Positions 1-7,873 of a stretch of 64,000 nt of DNA are shown in pieces. Below the pieces are notes generated by a model. It saw only the letters and a list, made by a program, of their open reading frames with translations. It ran no database searches and was not told the DNA's origin. Source of the DNA: Bosea vestrisii (GTDB lineage: Bacteria > Pseudomonadota > Alphaproteobacteria > Rhizobiales > Beijerinckiaceae); the NCBI RefSeq assembly GCF_030144325.1, contig NZ_CP126307.1:4678001-4742000 (forward strand). Direction: 5' to 3'. Within the stretch, counting starts at the first letter, position 1; the number at the start of each line of letters is the position of its first letter. A program made the position numbers and the translations under genes.

Positions 1-494
1 ATCGATTTCAGGCTGGCGAGCTCGCGGTTCAGCTCGATCTCGGGATCGATGTAGAACACCACTGGCGCTTCCAGGGTCTCGCCCGGCTGCAGCGTCGTCT
101 CGGTGAAGCAGAAGCACTGGATCTTGACGAAATAGGCGCCCGACTGGTTCGGCTGGACATTGTAGGTCGCGATGCCGGTCATCGGCCGCGATGAGGTGTT
201 GGTGATCTTGTAGAACACCGTCTGCGTCACGCCGACCTGCGCCTTGATCTCCGTCTTCTCCGCCTCGAAGCGCCAGCCCAGCGCCGGCGCGACATTGGCG
301 TCGAAGGCGACCGAGACGATCCGCTCGCTGGTCTTGCCGGTGGCGGCGGTGCCGACCATTGGCGTGCCGGCAAAGCCGGTCACCTTGCAGAACAGGTTGT
401 AGAGCGGCACGGCGGCGAAGGAGAGCCCGGTCATGGCGAGCACGGCGGCGCTGCAGGCGAGGACGGTGCGGCGGTTTCGGGAGGCGGCCGTCAT
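1..494 (-). CDS. ctaG: Cytochrome c oxidase assembly protein CtaG/Cox11 (C-terminus cut by window edge)
   Basis: Cox11 family copper chaperone that delivers copper to the CuB site of subunit I of aa3 oxidase; it is anchored in the inner membrane and faces the periplasm. About 164 residues are visible. One membrane segment covers roughly residues 9-30, followed by the conserved YNLFCKVTGFAGT stretch (Cys36) and the copper-binding CFCF motif with Cys127 and Cys129. The start at 494 lies 4 bases after the stop of the small upstream gene. The family is usually about 190-200 residues, so only a short tail is missing beyond base 1. It is the last gene visible of the ctaC-ctaD-ctaB cluster. The identification is secure. 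Confidence 0.95.
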   Translation of the reverse strand, partial: MTAASRNRRTVLACSAAVLAMTGLSFAAVPLYNLFCKVTGFAGTPMVGTAATGKTSERIVSVAFDANVAPALGWRFEAEKTEIKAQVGVTQTVFYKITNTSSRPMTGIATYNVQPNQSGAYFVKIQCFCFTETTLQPGETLEAPVVFYIDPEIELNRELASLKS

Positions 495-498
495 CGCG

Positions 499-675
499 TC
501 ACAGCGGGCGGTTGAGGATCGCCGGCCCGGTCTTGGCCAGCGTCACGATGAAGAAGAACAGCACGAGCCCGCCGAGCACGAGCGCGAGCGCGATCGAGCG
601 GCGATTGCGCCGGGCCATGTCCTCCGGCGAGAACGGCGCCGGCGGCTGCTTCTTGTCCTGCGGGCCCTCGCTCAT
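499..675 (-). CDS. Small CoxF-like membrane protein of the cta cluster
   Basis: A 58-residue protein with a charged, proline-rich N-terminus and a single membrane helix at about residues 27-47. A protein of this kind sits between ctaB and ctaG in many alphaproteobacterial oxidase clusters (often called CoxF), and its exact job is not established. The start at 675 is preferred because its ATG overlaps the TGA of ctaB as ATGA, which indicates translational coupling; an upstream in-frame ATG at 699 lies inside ctaB. Assignment rests on size, topology and position rather than on a diagnostic motif. Confidence 0.8.
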   Translation of the reverse strand: MSEGPQDKKQPPAPFSPEDMARRNRRSIALALVLGGLVLFFFIVTLAKTGPAILNRPL

Positions 676-1628
676 CCCAGCACCTTGGGCAGGGCCCACA
701 TCAGGCCGAGGCCGTTCTCGGCCAGCAGCACAGCAAAGAGCAGGAAGAGATAGAGGATCGAGAAACCGAACAGGGCATAGGCCGCCTTGTTGGCCGCTTC
801 GCCCTGCGTGACCCGCAGCACTCGCAGCGACAGCCCGATCATGGCGAGCCCGGTCACCACCGAGACGACGAGATAGATCAGCCCGCCGAAGCCCATCAGC
901 GCCGGCAGCACCGCGACTGGGGCCAGCACCAGCGTATAGGCGACGATCTGGCGACGCGTCGCGGCCGGGCCGGCGACGTTAGGCAGCATCGGGATGCCGG
1001 CGCGGGCGTAATCCGCCGACTTGACCAGCGCCAGCGCCCAGAAATGCGGCGGCGTCCACAGGAAGATGATCGCGAACAGGACGATCGAGGTCATGCCGAA
1101 ATCGCCCGTGACGACCGCCTCACCGATCATCGGCGGGAAGGCGCCGGCGGCGCCGCCGATCACGATGTTCTGCGGCGTCGCCCGCTTCAGCCACATCGAG
1201 TAGACGACGACATAGAAGAAGATTGTGAAGGCGAGCATCGCCGCCGAGAGCAGATTGGCGACGAGGCCGAGGACCAGCACGGAGCCGATCGAGAGGGTCA
1301 GCCCGAAGGCGAGCGCCTCGGACGGCAGGATACGGCCGGCGGGGATAGGCCGATTGGCAGTGCGCGTCATCACCGCGTCGATGTCGGCATCCCACCACAT
1401 GTTGAGGCAGCCCGAGGCGCCGGCGCCGACCGAGATCGCCAGCAGGGCGGCAAAGCCGATGACCGGATTGACCGCACCCGGCGCCGCGACCATGCCGCCG
1501 AGCGCCGTCACGATCACGAGGAACATCACGCGCGGCTTGAGCAGCTCAAAGAAGTCGCGCGCCTCGCCGGTGGAACTCAGCGAGACTCCGTCGTCAGCCT
1601 GGGTGATCTGATCGAAGGCAGCAGACAT
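672..1628 (-). CDS. ctaB: Protoheme IX farnesyltransferase (heme O synthase)
   Basis: UbiA-superfamily integral membrane prenyltransferase that adds a farnesyl group to heme B, giving heme O, the precursor of heme A in aa3 oxidase. It has 318 residues and many hydrophobic segments. The first aspartate-rich motif is N76-x3-D80-x3-D84, followed by TANRPIPAGRI, and a YSMWLKR stretch matches the conserved YxxxLKR loop. It lies downstream of ctaD in the same direction (gap about 130 bases) and overlaps the small CoxF-like gene by 4 bases. Length and motifs are typical of the family. Confidence 0.97.
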   Translation of the reverse strand: MSAAFDQITQADDGVSLSSTGEARDFFELLKPRVMFLVIVTALGGMVAAPGAVNPVIGFAALLAISVGAGASGCLNMWWDADIDAVMTRTANRPIPAGRILPSEALAFGLTLSIGSVLVLGLVANLLSAAMLAFTIFFYVVVYSMWLKRATPQNIVIGGAAGAFPPMIGEAVVTGDFGMTSIVLFAIIFLWTPPHFWALALVKSADYARAGIPMLPNVAGPAATRRQIVAYTLVLAPVAVLPALMGFGGLIYLVVSVVTGLAMIGLSLRVLRVTQGEAANKAAYALFGFSILYLFLLFAVLLAENGLGLMWALPKVLG

Positions 1629-1759
1629 CGAAATTCGTTCGCTTCAACATTCGTGATGCCCGAGGGCATCGTTTGCGGGATCCGCCCGTCTCCGGAACGC
1701 CTCGAACCAGGCGCTCGGGGGAGGGGCGGCAGCGGGCGAGAAGCCCGCCGCCGGTTGGT

Positions 1760-3394
1760 TCAGTGGTCCGAGCCGGTGATGCGCGGCAGCGTCTCGAACT
1801 GGTGGAAGGGCGGCGGTGAGGAGAGGGTCCACTCCAGCGTGGTCGCGCCTTCGCCCCACGGATTGTTGCCGGCGAGCTCCTTCTTCGTGAAGGCGACGAC
1901 GATGCCGTAGAGCCAGATCAGCAGGCCGGCGGCGAAGATGTACGAGCCGATCGACGACCAGAAATGCCAGCCGGCGAAGGCGTCGGGATAGTCGACATAG
2001 TGCCGCGGCATGCCGGACAGCCCGAGGAAGTGCTGCGGGAAGAACAGCAGGTTCGCGCCGATGAAGGCGACCCAGAAGTGCAGGCGGCCGACCCAGTCCG
2101 GGATGACGTAGCCGCTCATCTTCGGGAACCAGTAATAGAAGCCCGCGAAGATGCCGAACACGGCGCCGAGCGACAGCACGTAGTGGAAATGCGCCACCAC
2201 GTAGTAGGTCGCATGCAGCGAGCGGTCGAGGCCGGCATTGGCCAGCACCACGCCGGTGACACCACCGACGGTGAACAGGAAGATGAAGCCGATCGCCCAG
2301 AGCATCGGCGCGGTGAAGCGCAAGGACCCGCCCCACATCGTCGCGATCCAGGAGAAGATCTTCACGCCCGTCGGCACCGCGATAACCATCGTCGCGAAGA
2401 CGAAGTAGCGCTGCGTGTTGAGCGACAGGCCGACCGTGTACATGTGGTGGGCCCAGACGATGAAGCCGACGACGCCGATCGCGACCATGGCGTAGGCCAT
2501 GCCGAGATAGCCGAAAATCGGCTTCTTCGAGAAGGTCGAGATGATGTGGCTGATGATGCCGAAGGCCGGCAGGATCATGATGTAGACTTCGGGGTGGCCG
2601 AAGAACCAGAACAGGTGCTGGTAGAGCACCGGGTCGCCGCCGCCGGACGGATCATAGAAGGTCGTGCCGAAATTGCGGTCGGTCAGCAGCATGGTGATCG
2701 CGCCGGCGAGAACCGGCAGCGCCAGCAGCAGCAGGAAGGCGGTGACCAGCACGCCCCAGGCGAACAGCGGCATCTTGTGCATGGTCATGCCGGGCGCGCG
2801 CATGTTCAGGATCGTGGTGATGAAGTTGATCGCGCCCAGGATCGAGGCTGCGCCGGCAAGGTGCAGCGCCAGGATGCCGAAATCGACCGACGGGCCGGGA
2901 TGGCCTGTCGATGAGAACGGCGGATAGATCGTCCAGCCGGTGCCGACGCCGTGTGCGCCGGGGGCGCCCTCGACGAACATCGAGATCAGCAGCAGGATTA
3001 GGCCCGCGACCGTGAGCCAGAACGAGATGTTGTTCATGCGCGGGAAGGCCATGTCCGGCGCACCGATCATCAGCGGCACGAACCAGTTGCCGAAGCCGCC
3101 GATCAAGGCCGGCATGACCATGAAGAAGATCATGATCAGGCCGTGGCCGGTGACGAAGACGTTGTAGCTCTGGCCATTGGCGAAGATCTGCAGGCCCGGC
3201 TGCTGCAACTCGATCCGCATCATGATCGACAGGAAGCCGCCGATCAGGCCCGCGATGATCGAGAAGATCAGATAGAGCGTGCCGATGTCCTTGTGGTTGG
3301 TCGAGAGCAGCCAGCGCCGCCAACCCGTGGGGGTGTGGTGCTCGTGGGCGTGGGCGTCGTCATGCCCGTGGGCGTGGGGAGCCGCGGTAGCCAT
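1760..3394 (-). CDS. ctaD: Cytochrome c oxidase subunit I (aa3-type)
   Basis: Catalytic heme-copper subunit of aa3 oxidase, reducing O2 to water and pumping protons. It has 544 residues and about 12 helices. Visible ligands: His84 (heme a), His267 with Tyr271 in GHPEVY (CuB and the His-Tyr cross-link), His316/His317 (CuB), and His392/His394 in AHFHYVLS (heme a3 and heme a). Glu269 of GHPEVY marks a canonical D-channel enzyme (A-type). The N-terminus (residues 7-20) carries eight histidines, a cytoplasmic His-rich extension of unknown role. It follows ctaC with a gap of 57 bases, so the two are probably co-transcribed. Confidence 0.98.
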   Translation of the reverse strand: MATAAPHAHGHDDAHAHEHHTPTGWRRWLLSTNHKDIGTLYLIFSIIAGLIGGFLSIMMRIELQQPGLQIFANGQSYNVFVTGHGLIMIFFMVMPALIGGFGNWFVPLMIGAPDMAFPRMNNISFWLTVAGLILLLISMFVEGAPGAHGVGTGWTIYPPFSSTGHPGPSVDFGILALHLAGAASILGAINFITTILNMRAPGMTMHKMPLFAWGVLVTAFLLLLALPVLAGAITMLLTDRNFGTTFYDPSGGGDPVLYQHLFWFFGHPEVYIMILPAFGIISHIISTFSKKPIFGYLGMAYAMVAIGVVGFIVWAHHMYTVGLSLNTQRYFVFATMVIAVPTGVKIFSWIATMWGGSLRFTAPMLWAIGFIFLFTVGGVTGVVLANAGLDRSLHATYYVVAHFHYVLSLGAVFGIFAGFYYWFPKMSGYVIPDWVGRLHFWVAFIGANLLFFPQHFLGLSGMPRHYVDYPDAFAGWHFWSSIGSYIFAAGLLIWLYGIVVAFTKKELAGNNPWGEGATTLEWTLSSPPPFHQFETLPRITGSDH

Positions 3395-3451
3395 GAAATT
3401 CGTCTCCTCCTGCGAATACGGTTCGCGTGAGTTCTTTCAAGAGTGTCGGGT

Positions 3452-4333
3452 TCAGCGGGCCGCTTCGGCGACCTTGCTGGCGGCGTCGGCCGCATTGGCG
3501 AATTTCTGCTTCGCTTCCGCGAGCCAGGCCGTGTAGCGCTCCTGGCTGACGACGCGGATGGCGATCGGCATGAAGGCGTGGTTCTGGCCGCAGATGAACG
3601 AGCACTGGCCGTAGAAAATGCCTTCGCGGTCGGCCTTGAACCAGGTTTCGTTCAGGCGGCCCGGGATGGCGTCGATCTTCAGGCCGAAGGCCGGCAGCGC
3701 GAACTTGTGGATGACATCGGCGCCGGTGACCTGCACGCGCACGATCTTGCCGACCGGAACGACCGCCTCGTTGTCGACGGCAAGCAGGCGTGGCGCCTCG
3801 GATTCGGCGATCTTCTTGGACTGGATCGCCTCGGCGCGCTGCTTCTCGTCGAGCATCAGCGAATCGAAGCCGAAGCTGCCGCCTTCCTGCGGGTACTCGT
3901 AGGACCAGTACCACTGCTTGCCGGTGACCTTCACGGTCATGTCGGCTTGCGGAATCTCGAGCTGCAGCTTGAGCAGGCGGAAGGAGGGGATGGCGATCAC
4001 GACCAGGATCAGCACCGGAATGATCGTCCAGGCCACTTCGAGCAGCGCGTGGTGCGTCGTCTTCGAGGGAACCGGGTTGGCCTTCTCGTTGAAGCGCCAG
4101 GCGACATAGACCAGCAGGCCCAGCACGAAGAGCGTAATGATGAAGATGAGGACGTTCACCCAGTCATGGAACCAGTGAATGAACGTCATCACCTCGGAAT
4201 TGGCCGGCTGGAGATTCAGCTCCCAGGGCTGCGGCATGCCGTTCTGGGCCGATGCGACGGCCGGCGAAAACGCTACCAGAGCTGCAGCGAGGGCCGCCAG
4301 CGCGTTCCTGAGAGGAGTGGTCACAAATCGCAT
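3452..4333 (-). CDS. ctaC: Cytochrome c oxidase subunit II (CuA subunit)
   Basis: Accepts electrons from cytochrome c through the binuclear CuA centre. It has 293 residues: signal peptide ending near Ala29, two membrane helices (about 52-78 and 92-112) and a periplasmic cupredoxin domain. CuA ligands are His209, Cys244, Cys248, His252 and Met255 in GQCSFICGQNHAFM. The canonical Glu between the cysteines is Phe here; since that position binds copper through its backbone carbonyl, this should be tolerated. It is the first gene of the cta operon. Upstream, at 4436-4449, there is a possible FixK/FNR box. Confidence 0.97.
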   Translation of the reverse strand: MRFVTTPLRNALAALAAALVAFSPAVASAQNGMPQPWELNLQPANSEVMTFIHWFHDWVNVLIFIITLFVLGLLVYVAWRFNEKANPVPSKTTHHALLEVAWTIIPVLILVVIAIPSFRLLKLQLEIPQADMTVKVTGKQWYWSYEYPQEGGSFGFDSLMLDEKQRAEAIQSKKIAESEAPRLLAVDNEAVVPVGKIVRVQVTGADVIHKFALPAFGLKIDAIPGRLNETWFKADREGIFYGQCSFICGQNHAFMPIAIRVVSQERYTAWLAEAKQKFANAADAASKVAEAAR

Positions 4334-4700
4334 CGGTCCGACATAGCTCCTTTGATGCCGCGCGATCCGCCTTCGTCAGCTTTAAGACAGGCGCGCACCG
4401 GGACGGCCACGTCTGGCTATCCCGGTTGTTCGGCATTGCGATAAATCAAAGATCACGCTTGCGCCAGTGGGACAATGACAGGCCGTGACGCAGTCCGTGC
4501 GGCATAAGTACGCGACACATGCATGAGCGGCGGGCAGCCGGTCGACGCTATCGGCGTCGAGTCGGCCGCGCGGGTGCTTATGATGCTTCGCCTTGACAGG
4601 AATCGGGACGCATGGTCGGAACGCATTCTCGCATGGCGGGGGTGCCGTTCGGCGTGGGTCTGCTTGCATTCCCAGCGCCCGCAAGGAGAGGAGGACAGCG
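4334..4700. promoter_or_regulatory. Divergent intergenic region between ctaC and the ialB-like gene
   Basis: A 367-base region without a credible gene; the open frames in it are shadows with atypical protein sequences. It must hold the promoters of ctaC (minus) and of the IalB-like gene (plus). The one recognisable site is the FixK/FNR-like dyad at 4436-4449. The strong ribosome binding site of the plus-strand gene (AGGAGAGGAGG) is at 4685-4695. I do not see a convincing sigma70 promoter. Confidence 0.5.
4436..4449. promoter_or_regulatory. Candidate FixK/FNR-type box upstream of ctaC
   Basis: The sequence TTGCGATAAATCAA fits the FixK-type consensus TTG(A/C)-N6-(T/G)CAA and matches eight of the ten defined bases of TTGAT-N4-ATCAA. 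It lies about 103 bases upstream of the ctaC start, a plausible position for a CRP/FNR-family activator or repressor. The consensus is short enough to occur by chance a few times in 64 kb, so position is the main support. Confidence 0.4.
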
Positions 4701-5210
4701 ATGCGCTCATCTATCGGTCCCGTGGCCGCGGCGCTTGCCGTCCTGGGCTGCAGTTGGCTTTCGGCTGCGCCTGCTCACGCGCAGGGTGCGGTGCGCTCCA
4801 CTCACGGCGATTGGCAGATGCGCTGCGAGACCCCGCCCGGCGCCAAGGCCGAGCAATGCGCGCTCGTGCAGAATGTCGCGGCCGAGGATCGGCCGAACCT
4901 CACCCTCCTGGTGATCGTGCTGAAGACGGCTGACCAGAAGAGCCGTCTGCTGCGGGTGGTCGCTCCGCTCGGCGTGCTGCTCCCTTCCGGCCTCGGTCTC
5001 AAGATCGACGACAAGGATATCGGTCGCGCCGGCTTCGTGCGCTGCCTGACGACCGGCTGTGTCGCCGAGGTGGTGATGGACGATACCCTGCTCGGTCAGC
5101 TCAAGACTGGTAAGAGCGCCACATTCATCGTGTTTCAGACACCGGAGGAAGGGGTCGGTATTCCGGTTTCGCTCAACGGATTCGGCCCCGGCGTGGAGGC
5201 TTTGCCGTGA
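4701..5210 (+). CDS. Invasion-associated locus B (IalB)-family secreted protein
   Basis: A 169-residue exported protein of the IalB family, which is widespread in Hyphomicrobiales; the family takes its name from a Bartonella protein linked to erythrocyte invasion, but in free-living relatives the role is unknown. A signal peptide ends near AHAQ (about residue 27). The mature part begins with HGDWQMRCE and carries the family's paired cysteines (two in the first third, two in FVRCLTTGC). The start at 4701 follows an excellent AGGAGAGGAGG ribosome binding site; an open frame extending upstream to 4593 has no signal peptide. It overlaps the next gene by 4 bases (GTGA). Confidence 0.85.
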   Translation: MRSSIGPVAAALAVLGCSWLSAAPAHAQGAVRSTHGDWQMRCETPPGAKAEQCALVQNVAAEDRPNLTLLVIVLKTADQKSRLLRVVAPLGVLLPSGLGLKIDDKDIGRAGFVRCLTTGCVAEVVMDDTLLGQLKTGKSATFIVFQTPEEGVGIPVSLNGFGPGVEALP

Positions 5211-5824
5211 TTGATCGCTTTGCTGGCCGCTTCGGCCGGTTCATTCTGCCCGCCGGCCTGGCGCTCGCGCTCGCCGGCTGCGGGTCTTCCGGTTCGTCGA
5301 GCACCGGGGAGCCCAGCGCCACGCAGAAGCTCGGCAATATCCTCATGTTCCAGTCGACCACGCCGCCGGCAGCCGATCAGCTGCCGACCGACGATGAGGT
5401 CAACTTCGTTTGCCCCTCGGTGATCATCGCCGATGGCGGCGCCGCGATCCGCGCCCAGTCGGGCCAGGACAGCGGCAGCCTGCGCAGCCAGGTCTCGATC
5501 ACCACCACTGCGCGCGAGTGCACCCAGGCGAACAAGGATGGCGGCTTCACCCTCAAGGTCGGCGTCGAGGGGCGCATCCTGATTGGCCCCGCCGGCGGCG
5601 CCGGCAGCTACGGCGCGACATTGGTCACCCAGGTGCTGCGCAACAACCAGGTCATTGCGCGCCGTAGCGCCCGTGTCGGCGGGGCGATCCCTTCCGGCCA
5701 GACCGGCGCCGACTTCTCGCATGTCGAGGGCAACATTGTCGTCCCCGCCGGCTCCGGCGAGGTCGAGATCATCGTCGGGTTGAACACCGGCGGCGGGGAA
5801 CCGGCGCGGCGTCGGCGCAGGTAA
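5207..5824 (+). CDS. Putative outer-membrane or periplasmic lipoprotein
   Basis: A 205-residue protein with a lipoprotein signal peptide: a hydrophobic stretch followed by the lipobox LAGC (Cys25) and a Gly/Ser-rich linker. The remainder is a soluble, probably beta-rich domain with two Cys residues (in FVCPSV and ARECTQ). It starts with GTG at 5207, overlapping the stop of the IalB-like gene as GTGA, so the two are translationally coupled. The very end is an Arg-rich tail. I do not recognise a named family; alphaproteobacteria have many conserved proteins of this appearance. Confidence 0.75.
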   Translation: MIDRFAGRFGRFILPAGLALALAGCGSSGSSSTGEPSATQKLGNILMFQSTTPPAADQLPTDDEVNFVCPSVIIADGGAAIRAQSGQDSGSLRSQVSITTTARECTQANKDGGFTLKVGVEGRILIGPAGGAGSYGATLVTQVLRNNQVIARRSARVGGAIPSGQTGADFSHVEGNIVVPAGSGEVEIIVGLNTGGGEPARRRRR

Positions 5825-5860
5825 GCGGCACACTGCCGTCAACTGAGGCAGAGGGGCCGA

Positions 5861-5888
5861 TTGACTCGGCTCCTCGCTCGTCTATTGC
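5861..5888 (+). promoter_or_regulatory. Probable sigma70 promoter for the glycine riboswitch/gcv operon
   Basis: TTGACT (5861-5866) and TATTGC (5883-5888) are separated by 16 bases, placing the transcription start near 5895, just before the first aptamer stem. The -10 element is a moderate match; the support is mainly its position relative to the riboswitch. Confidence 0.5.
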
Positions 5889-5910
5889 TGGCTCAGCCGC
5901 ATCATCCCCG

Positions 5911-6106
5911 CGGGAGAGACCGGAGCCGGACTTGTCCGGACCCGGCGCCGAAGGCGCAACCGCCCCGGAAACGCTCAGGCAAACGGACCGCGTGGGAATT
6001 GGCGCTCTGGAAAGTGGCGGGCCTTCGAGGCTCGCCCACCGACGGGGGTAACTCGCCCAAGGCTTCGGCCGGACGGGGAAATCTCTCAGGTCCCGAGACA
6101 GAGGGG
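5911..6106 (+). ncRNA. Tandem glycine riboswitch (gcvT leader)
   Basis: Two consecutive glycine aptamers can be read. The first begins GGGAGAGACC at 5912, contains the conserved CGCCGAAGGCGCAACC segment (5945-5961) and ACGCTCAGGCAAACGGACCG (5971-5990), and closes at CTCTGG (6005-6010). The second has CACCGACGGGGGTAACTCG (6037-6055) and AATCTCTCAGG with GACAGAG (6080-6103). This is the established architecture of the gcvT riboswitch, in which two aptamers share a linker. It precedes gcvT, H and P directly, so it most likely turns the operon on when glycine is plentiful. The nearby hairpin at 6114-6131 is the likely expression platform. Confidence 0.93.
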
Positions 6107-6113
6107 GCGCGCT

Positions 6114-6131
6114 CCGGACGATTCCGTCCGG
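6114..6131 (+). promoter_or_regulatory. Hairpin, likely expression platform of the glycine riboswitch
   Basis: CCGGACG (6114-6120) and CGTCCGG (6125-6131) form a perfect 7-bp stem with an ATTC loop, between the second aptamer and the gcvT start at 6161. It lacks a T-tract, so control at the level of translation or an alternative pairing seems more likely than a classical terminator. Confidence 0.5.
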
Positions 6132-6160
6132 GGTTCGCGCTCGACTCTGGAAGGGATGCC

Positions 6161-7309
6161 ATGGCTGCCGAAGCCGAGACTGCAAGCACCGAACCGCTGC
6201 TCAAGACGCCGTTCCATGCCCGCCACGTCGCGGCGGGCGCGCGCATGGTGCCGTTCGCGGGTTACGACATGCCGGTGCAGTATCCTGCCGGCATCATGGC
6301 CGAGCACAACTGGACGCGCGAGAACGCCGGCCTGTTCGACGTCTCGCATATGGGCCAGGCCTTCCTCGTCGGCCCCGATCACGAGACCACGGCCCGCGCG
6401 CTCGAGGCGCTGATCCCGGCCGACATCGTCAACCTGCCGCCCGGCAAGCAGCGCTACTCGCAGCTGCTGAACGAGGAAGGCGGCATCCTCGACGATCTGA
6501 TGGTGACGCGCTCGGCCGATCCGGACGAGGACGGCGCGCTGCTGCTCATCGTCAACGCCGCCTGCAAGACCGCCGACTACGCCCATATCGAGGCGCGCCT
6601 GCCGGCCAATGTGAAGCTGGTCAAGGCCGAGCATCGCGGCCTGATCGCCCTGCAGGGGCCGAAGGCTGAAGAGGTGCTGGCGGCGCTCAATCCCGAAGCT
6701 GCTGAGATGGGTTTCATGACCCTGCGCACGCTGAAGCTCGGCGGGGTCAAGGCCAATGTCAGCCGTTCCGGCTATACCGGCGAGGACGGCTACGAGATTT
6801 CCGCTGCCGCCGATCGCATCGGCGAGATCTGGGATGCGCTCCTGCTCGATCCCAAGGTCAAGCCGATCGGCCTTGGCGCCCGCGATTCGCTGCGCCTCGA
6901 AGCCGGCTTGTGCCTTTATGGCCATGACATCGACACCGCGACCTCGCCCGTCGAGGCGGCGCTCAACTGGTCGATCCAGAAGCGCCGGCGCGAGGAGGGC
7001 GGCTTTCCCGGAGCGGCCCGCATCCAGCGCGAATTCGCCGAGAAGCCGGCCCGCGTCCGCGTCGGCCTGCTGCCGGAGGGCCGGGCACCGGCGCGCGAAG
7101 GCGCGGATATCGCGACCGCCGACGGCACGATCGTCGGCAAGGTCACCTCGGGCGGCTTCGGCCCGACCCTGAACGGCCCCTGCGCCATGGGCTACGTCGC
7201 CAGGGAGCATGCCGCTCCCGGCACGAAGCTCGACCTGATTGTGCGCGGCAAGCCGCTGGCGGCAACCGTCGCCGCGATGCCCTTCGTCCCCAACCGCTAC
7301 AAGCGCTGA
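6161..7309 (+). CDS. gcvT: Aminomethyltransferase, glycine cleavage T protein
   Basis: T protein transfers the aminomethyl carbon from the lipoyl arm of H protein to tetrahydrofolate, releasing ammonia and forming 5,10-methylene-THF. It has 382 residues, a normal length, with the GcvT folate-binding domain (MPVQY, NAGLFDVSHMGQ near the N-terminus; SRSGYTGEDGYE, GLGARDSLRLEAGLCLYG centrally) and a C-terminal beta-barrel domain. The start at 6161 is chosen because the frame upstream runs back through the riboswitch and because GGAAGGG lies just ahead. First gene of the gcvT-H-PA-PB operon. Confidence 0.97.
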   Translation: MAAEAETASTEPLLKTPFHARHVAAGARMVPFAGYDMPVQYPAGIMAEHNWTRENAGLFDVSHMGQAFLVGPDHETTARALEALIPADIVNLPPGKQRYSQLLNEEGGILDDLMVTRSADPDEDGALLLIVNAACKTADYAHIEARLPANVKLVKAEHRGLIALQGPKAEEVLAALNPEAAEMGFMTLRTLKLGGVKANVSRSGYTGEDGYEISAAADRIGEIWDALLLDPKVKPIGLGARDSLRLEAGLCLYGHDIDTATSPVEAALNWSIQKRRREEGGFPGAARIQREFAEKPARVRVGLLPEGRAPAREGADIATADGTIVGKVTSGGFGPTLNGPCAMGYVAREHAAPGTKLDLIVRGKPLAATVAAMPFVPNRYKR

Positions 7310-7338
7310 GCTTCACCCCTTTTCGCCGGAGGAAACCC

Positions 7339-7713
7339 ATGGCCGAGACCCGCTATACCAAGGACCACGAATACATCCGCATCGACGGTGACACCGGCAC
7401 GGTCGGCATCACCGACTACGCCCAGGGCCAGCTCGGCGACGTCGTCTTCGTCGAGCTGCCTTCGGTCGGCAAGGCGCTGACCAAGGGCGGTGAGGCCGCC
7501 GTGGTCGAGAGCGTCAAGGCGGCCTCCGAGGTCTATGCGCCGGTCTCCGGCGAGGTCGTCGCTGTCAACAGCGAGCTCGAAGCCGCGCCCGGCACGGTCA
7601 ACGAGGACCCGGCCGGCAAGGGCTGGTTCGTCAAGATCAAGCTCACGAACACGGGCGAGCTCGACGGCTTGCTGAGCGAGGCCGAGTACCAGGACTACGT
7701 CAAGACGCTCTGA
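7339..7713 (+). CDS. gcvH: Glycine cleavage system H protein
   Basis: Lipoyl carrier protein that shuttles the aminomethyl group between P, T and L proteins. It has 124 residues. The lipoylation site is Lys60 in ESVKAASEVYAP, with the conserved GEVVAVN segment after it. A GGAGGA ribosome binding site precedes the start. It follows gcvT by 29 bases in the same operon. Confidence 0.98.
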   Translation: MAETRYTKDHEYIRIDGDTGTVGITDYAQGQLGDVVFVELPSVGKALTKGGEAAVVESVKAASEVYAPVSGEVVAVNSELEAAPGTVNEDPAGKGWFVKIKLTNTGELDGLLSEAEYQDYVKTL

Positions 7714-7717
7714 AACC

Positions 7718-7857
7718 GTCATTCCGGGGCGGCCGGAGGCCGAGCCCGGAACCCATGACCACGACGCTTTGGAATGAAGCGGCGCGGGTCGAGCTGGCTT
7801 TCAACGACCTGAGTTCATGGGTTCCGGGCTCCTCGCTGCGCTCGGTCCCGGAATGAC
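7718..7857. repeat. Palindromic intergenic repeat inside the gcv operon
   Basis: The gap between gcvH and gcvPA is an imperfect palindrome. Its outer arms are GTCATTCCGGG and CCCGGAATGAC, and its inner arms CCCGGAACCCATGA and TCATGGGTTCCGGG, with about 55 bases between the inner arms. This resembles the REP/RPE-type intergenic elements common in alphaproteobacterial genomes and related elements occur near 44.5-45.2 kb. Its position within an operon means it is transcribed and can form a long hairpin that could affect mRNA processing. Confidence 0.75.
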
Positions 7858-7873
7858 CCGAGGATATTCTTAA

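Noticed and set aside
1655..1670. 6-bp hairpin GATGCC-CGAG-GGCATC between ctaD and ctaB
   Set aside because: Short stem without a T-tract inside an operon. Probably chance, or a minor processing site.
5861..6160. N-terminal extension of GcvT by 100 residues
   Set aside because: The stretch is the glycine riboswitch; the true start at 6161 has a ribosome binding site and aligns with the usual GcvT length.
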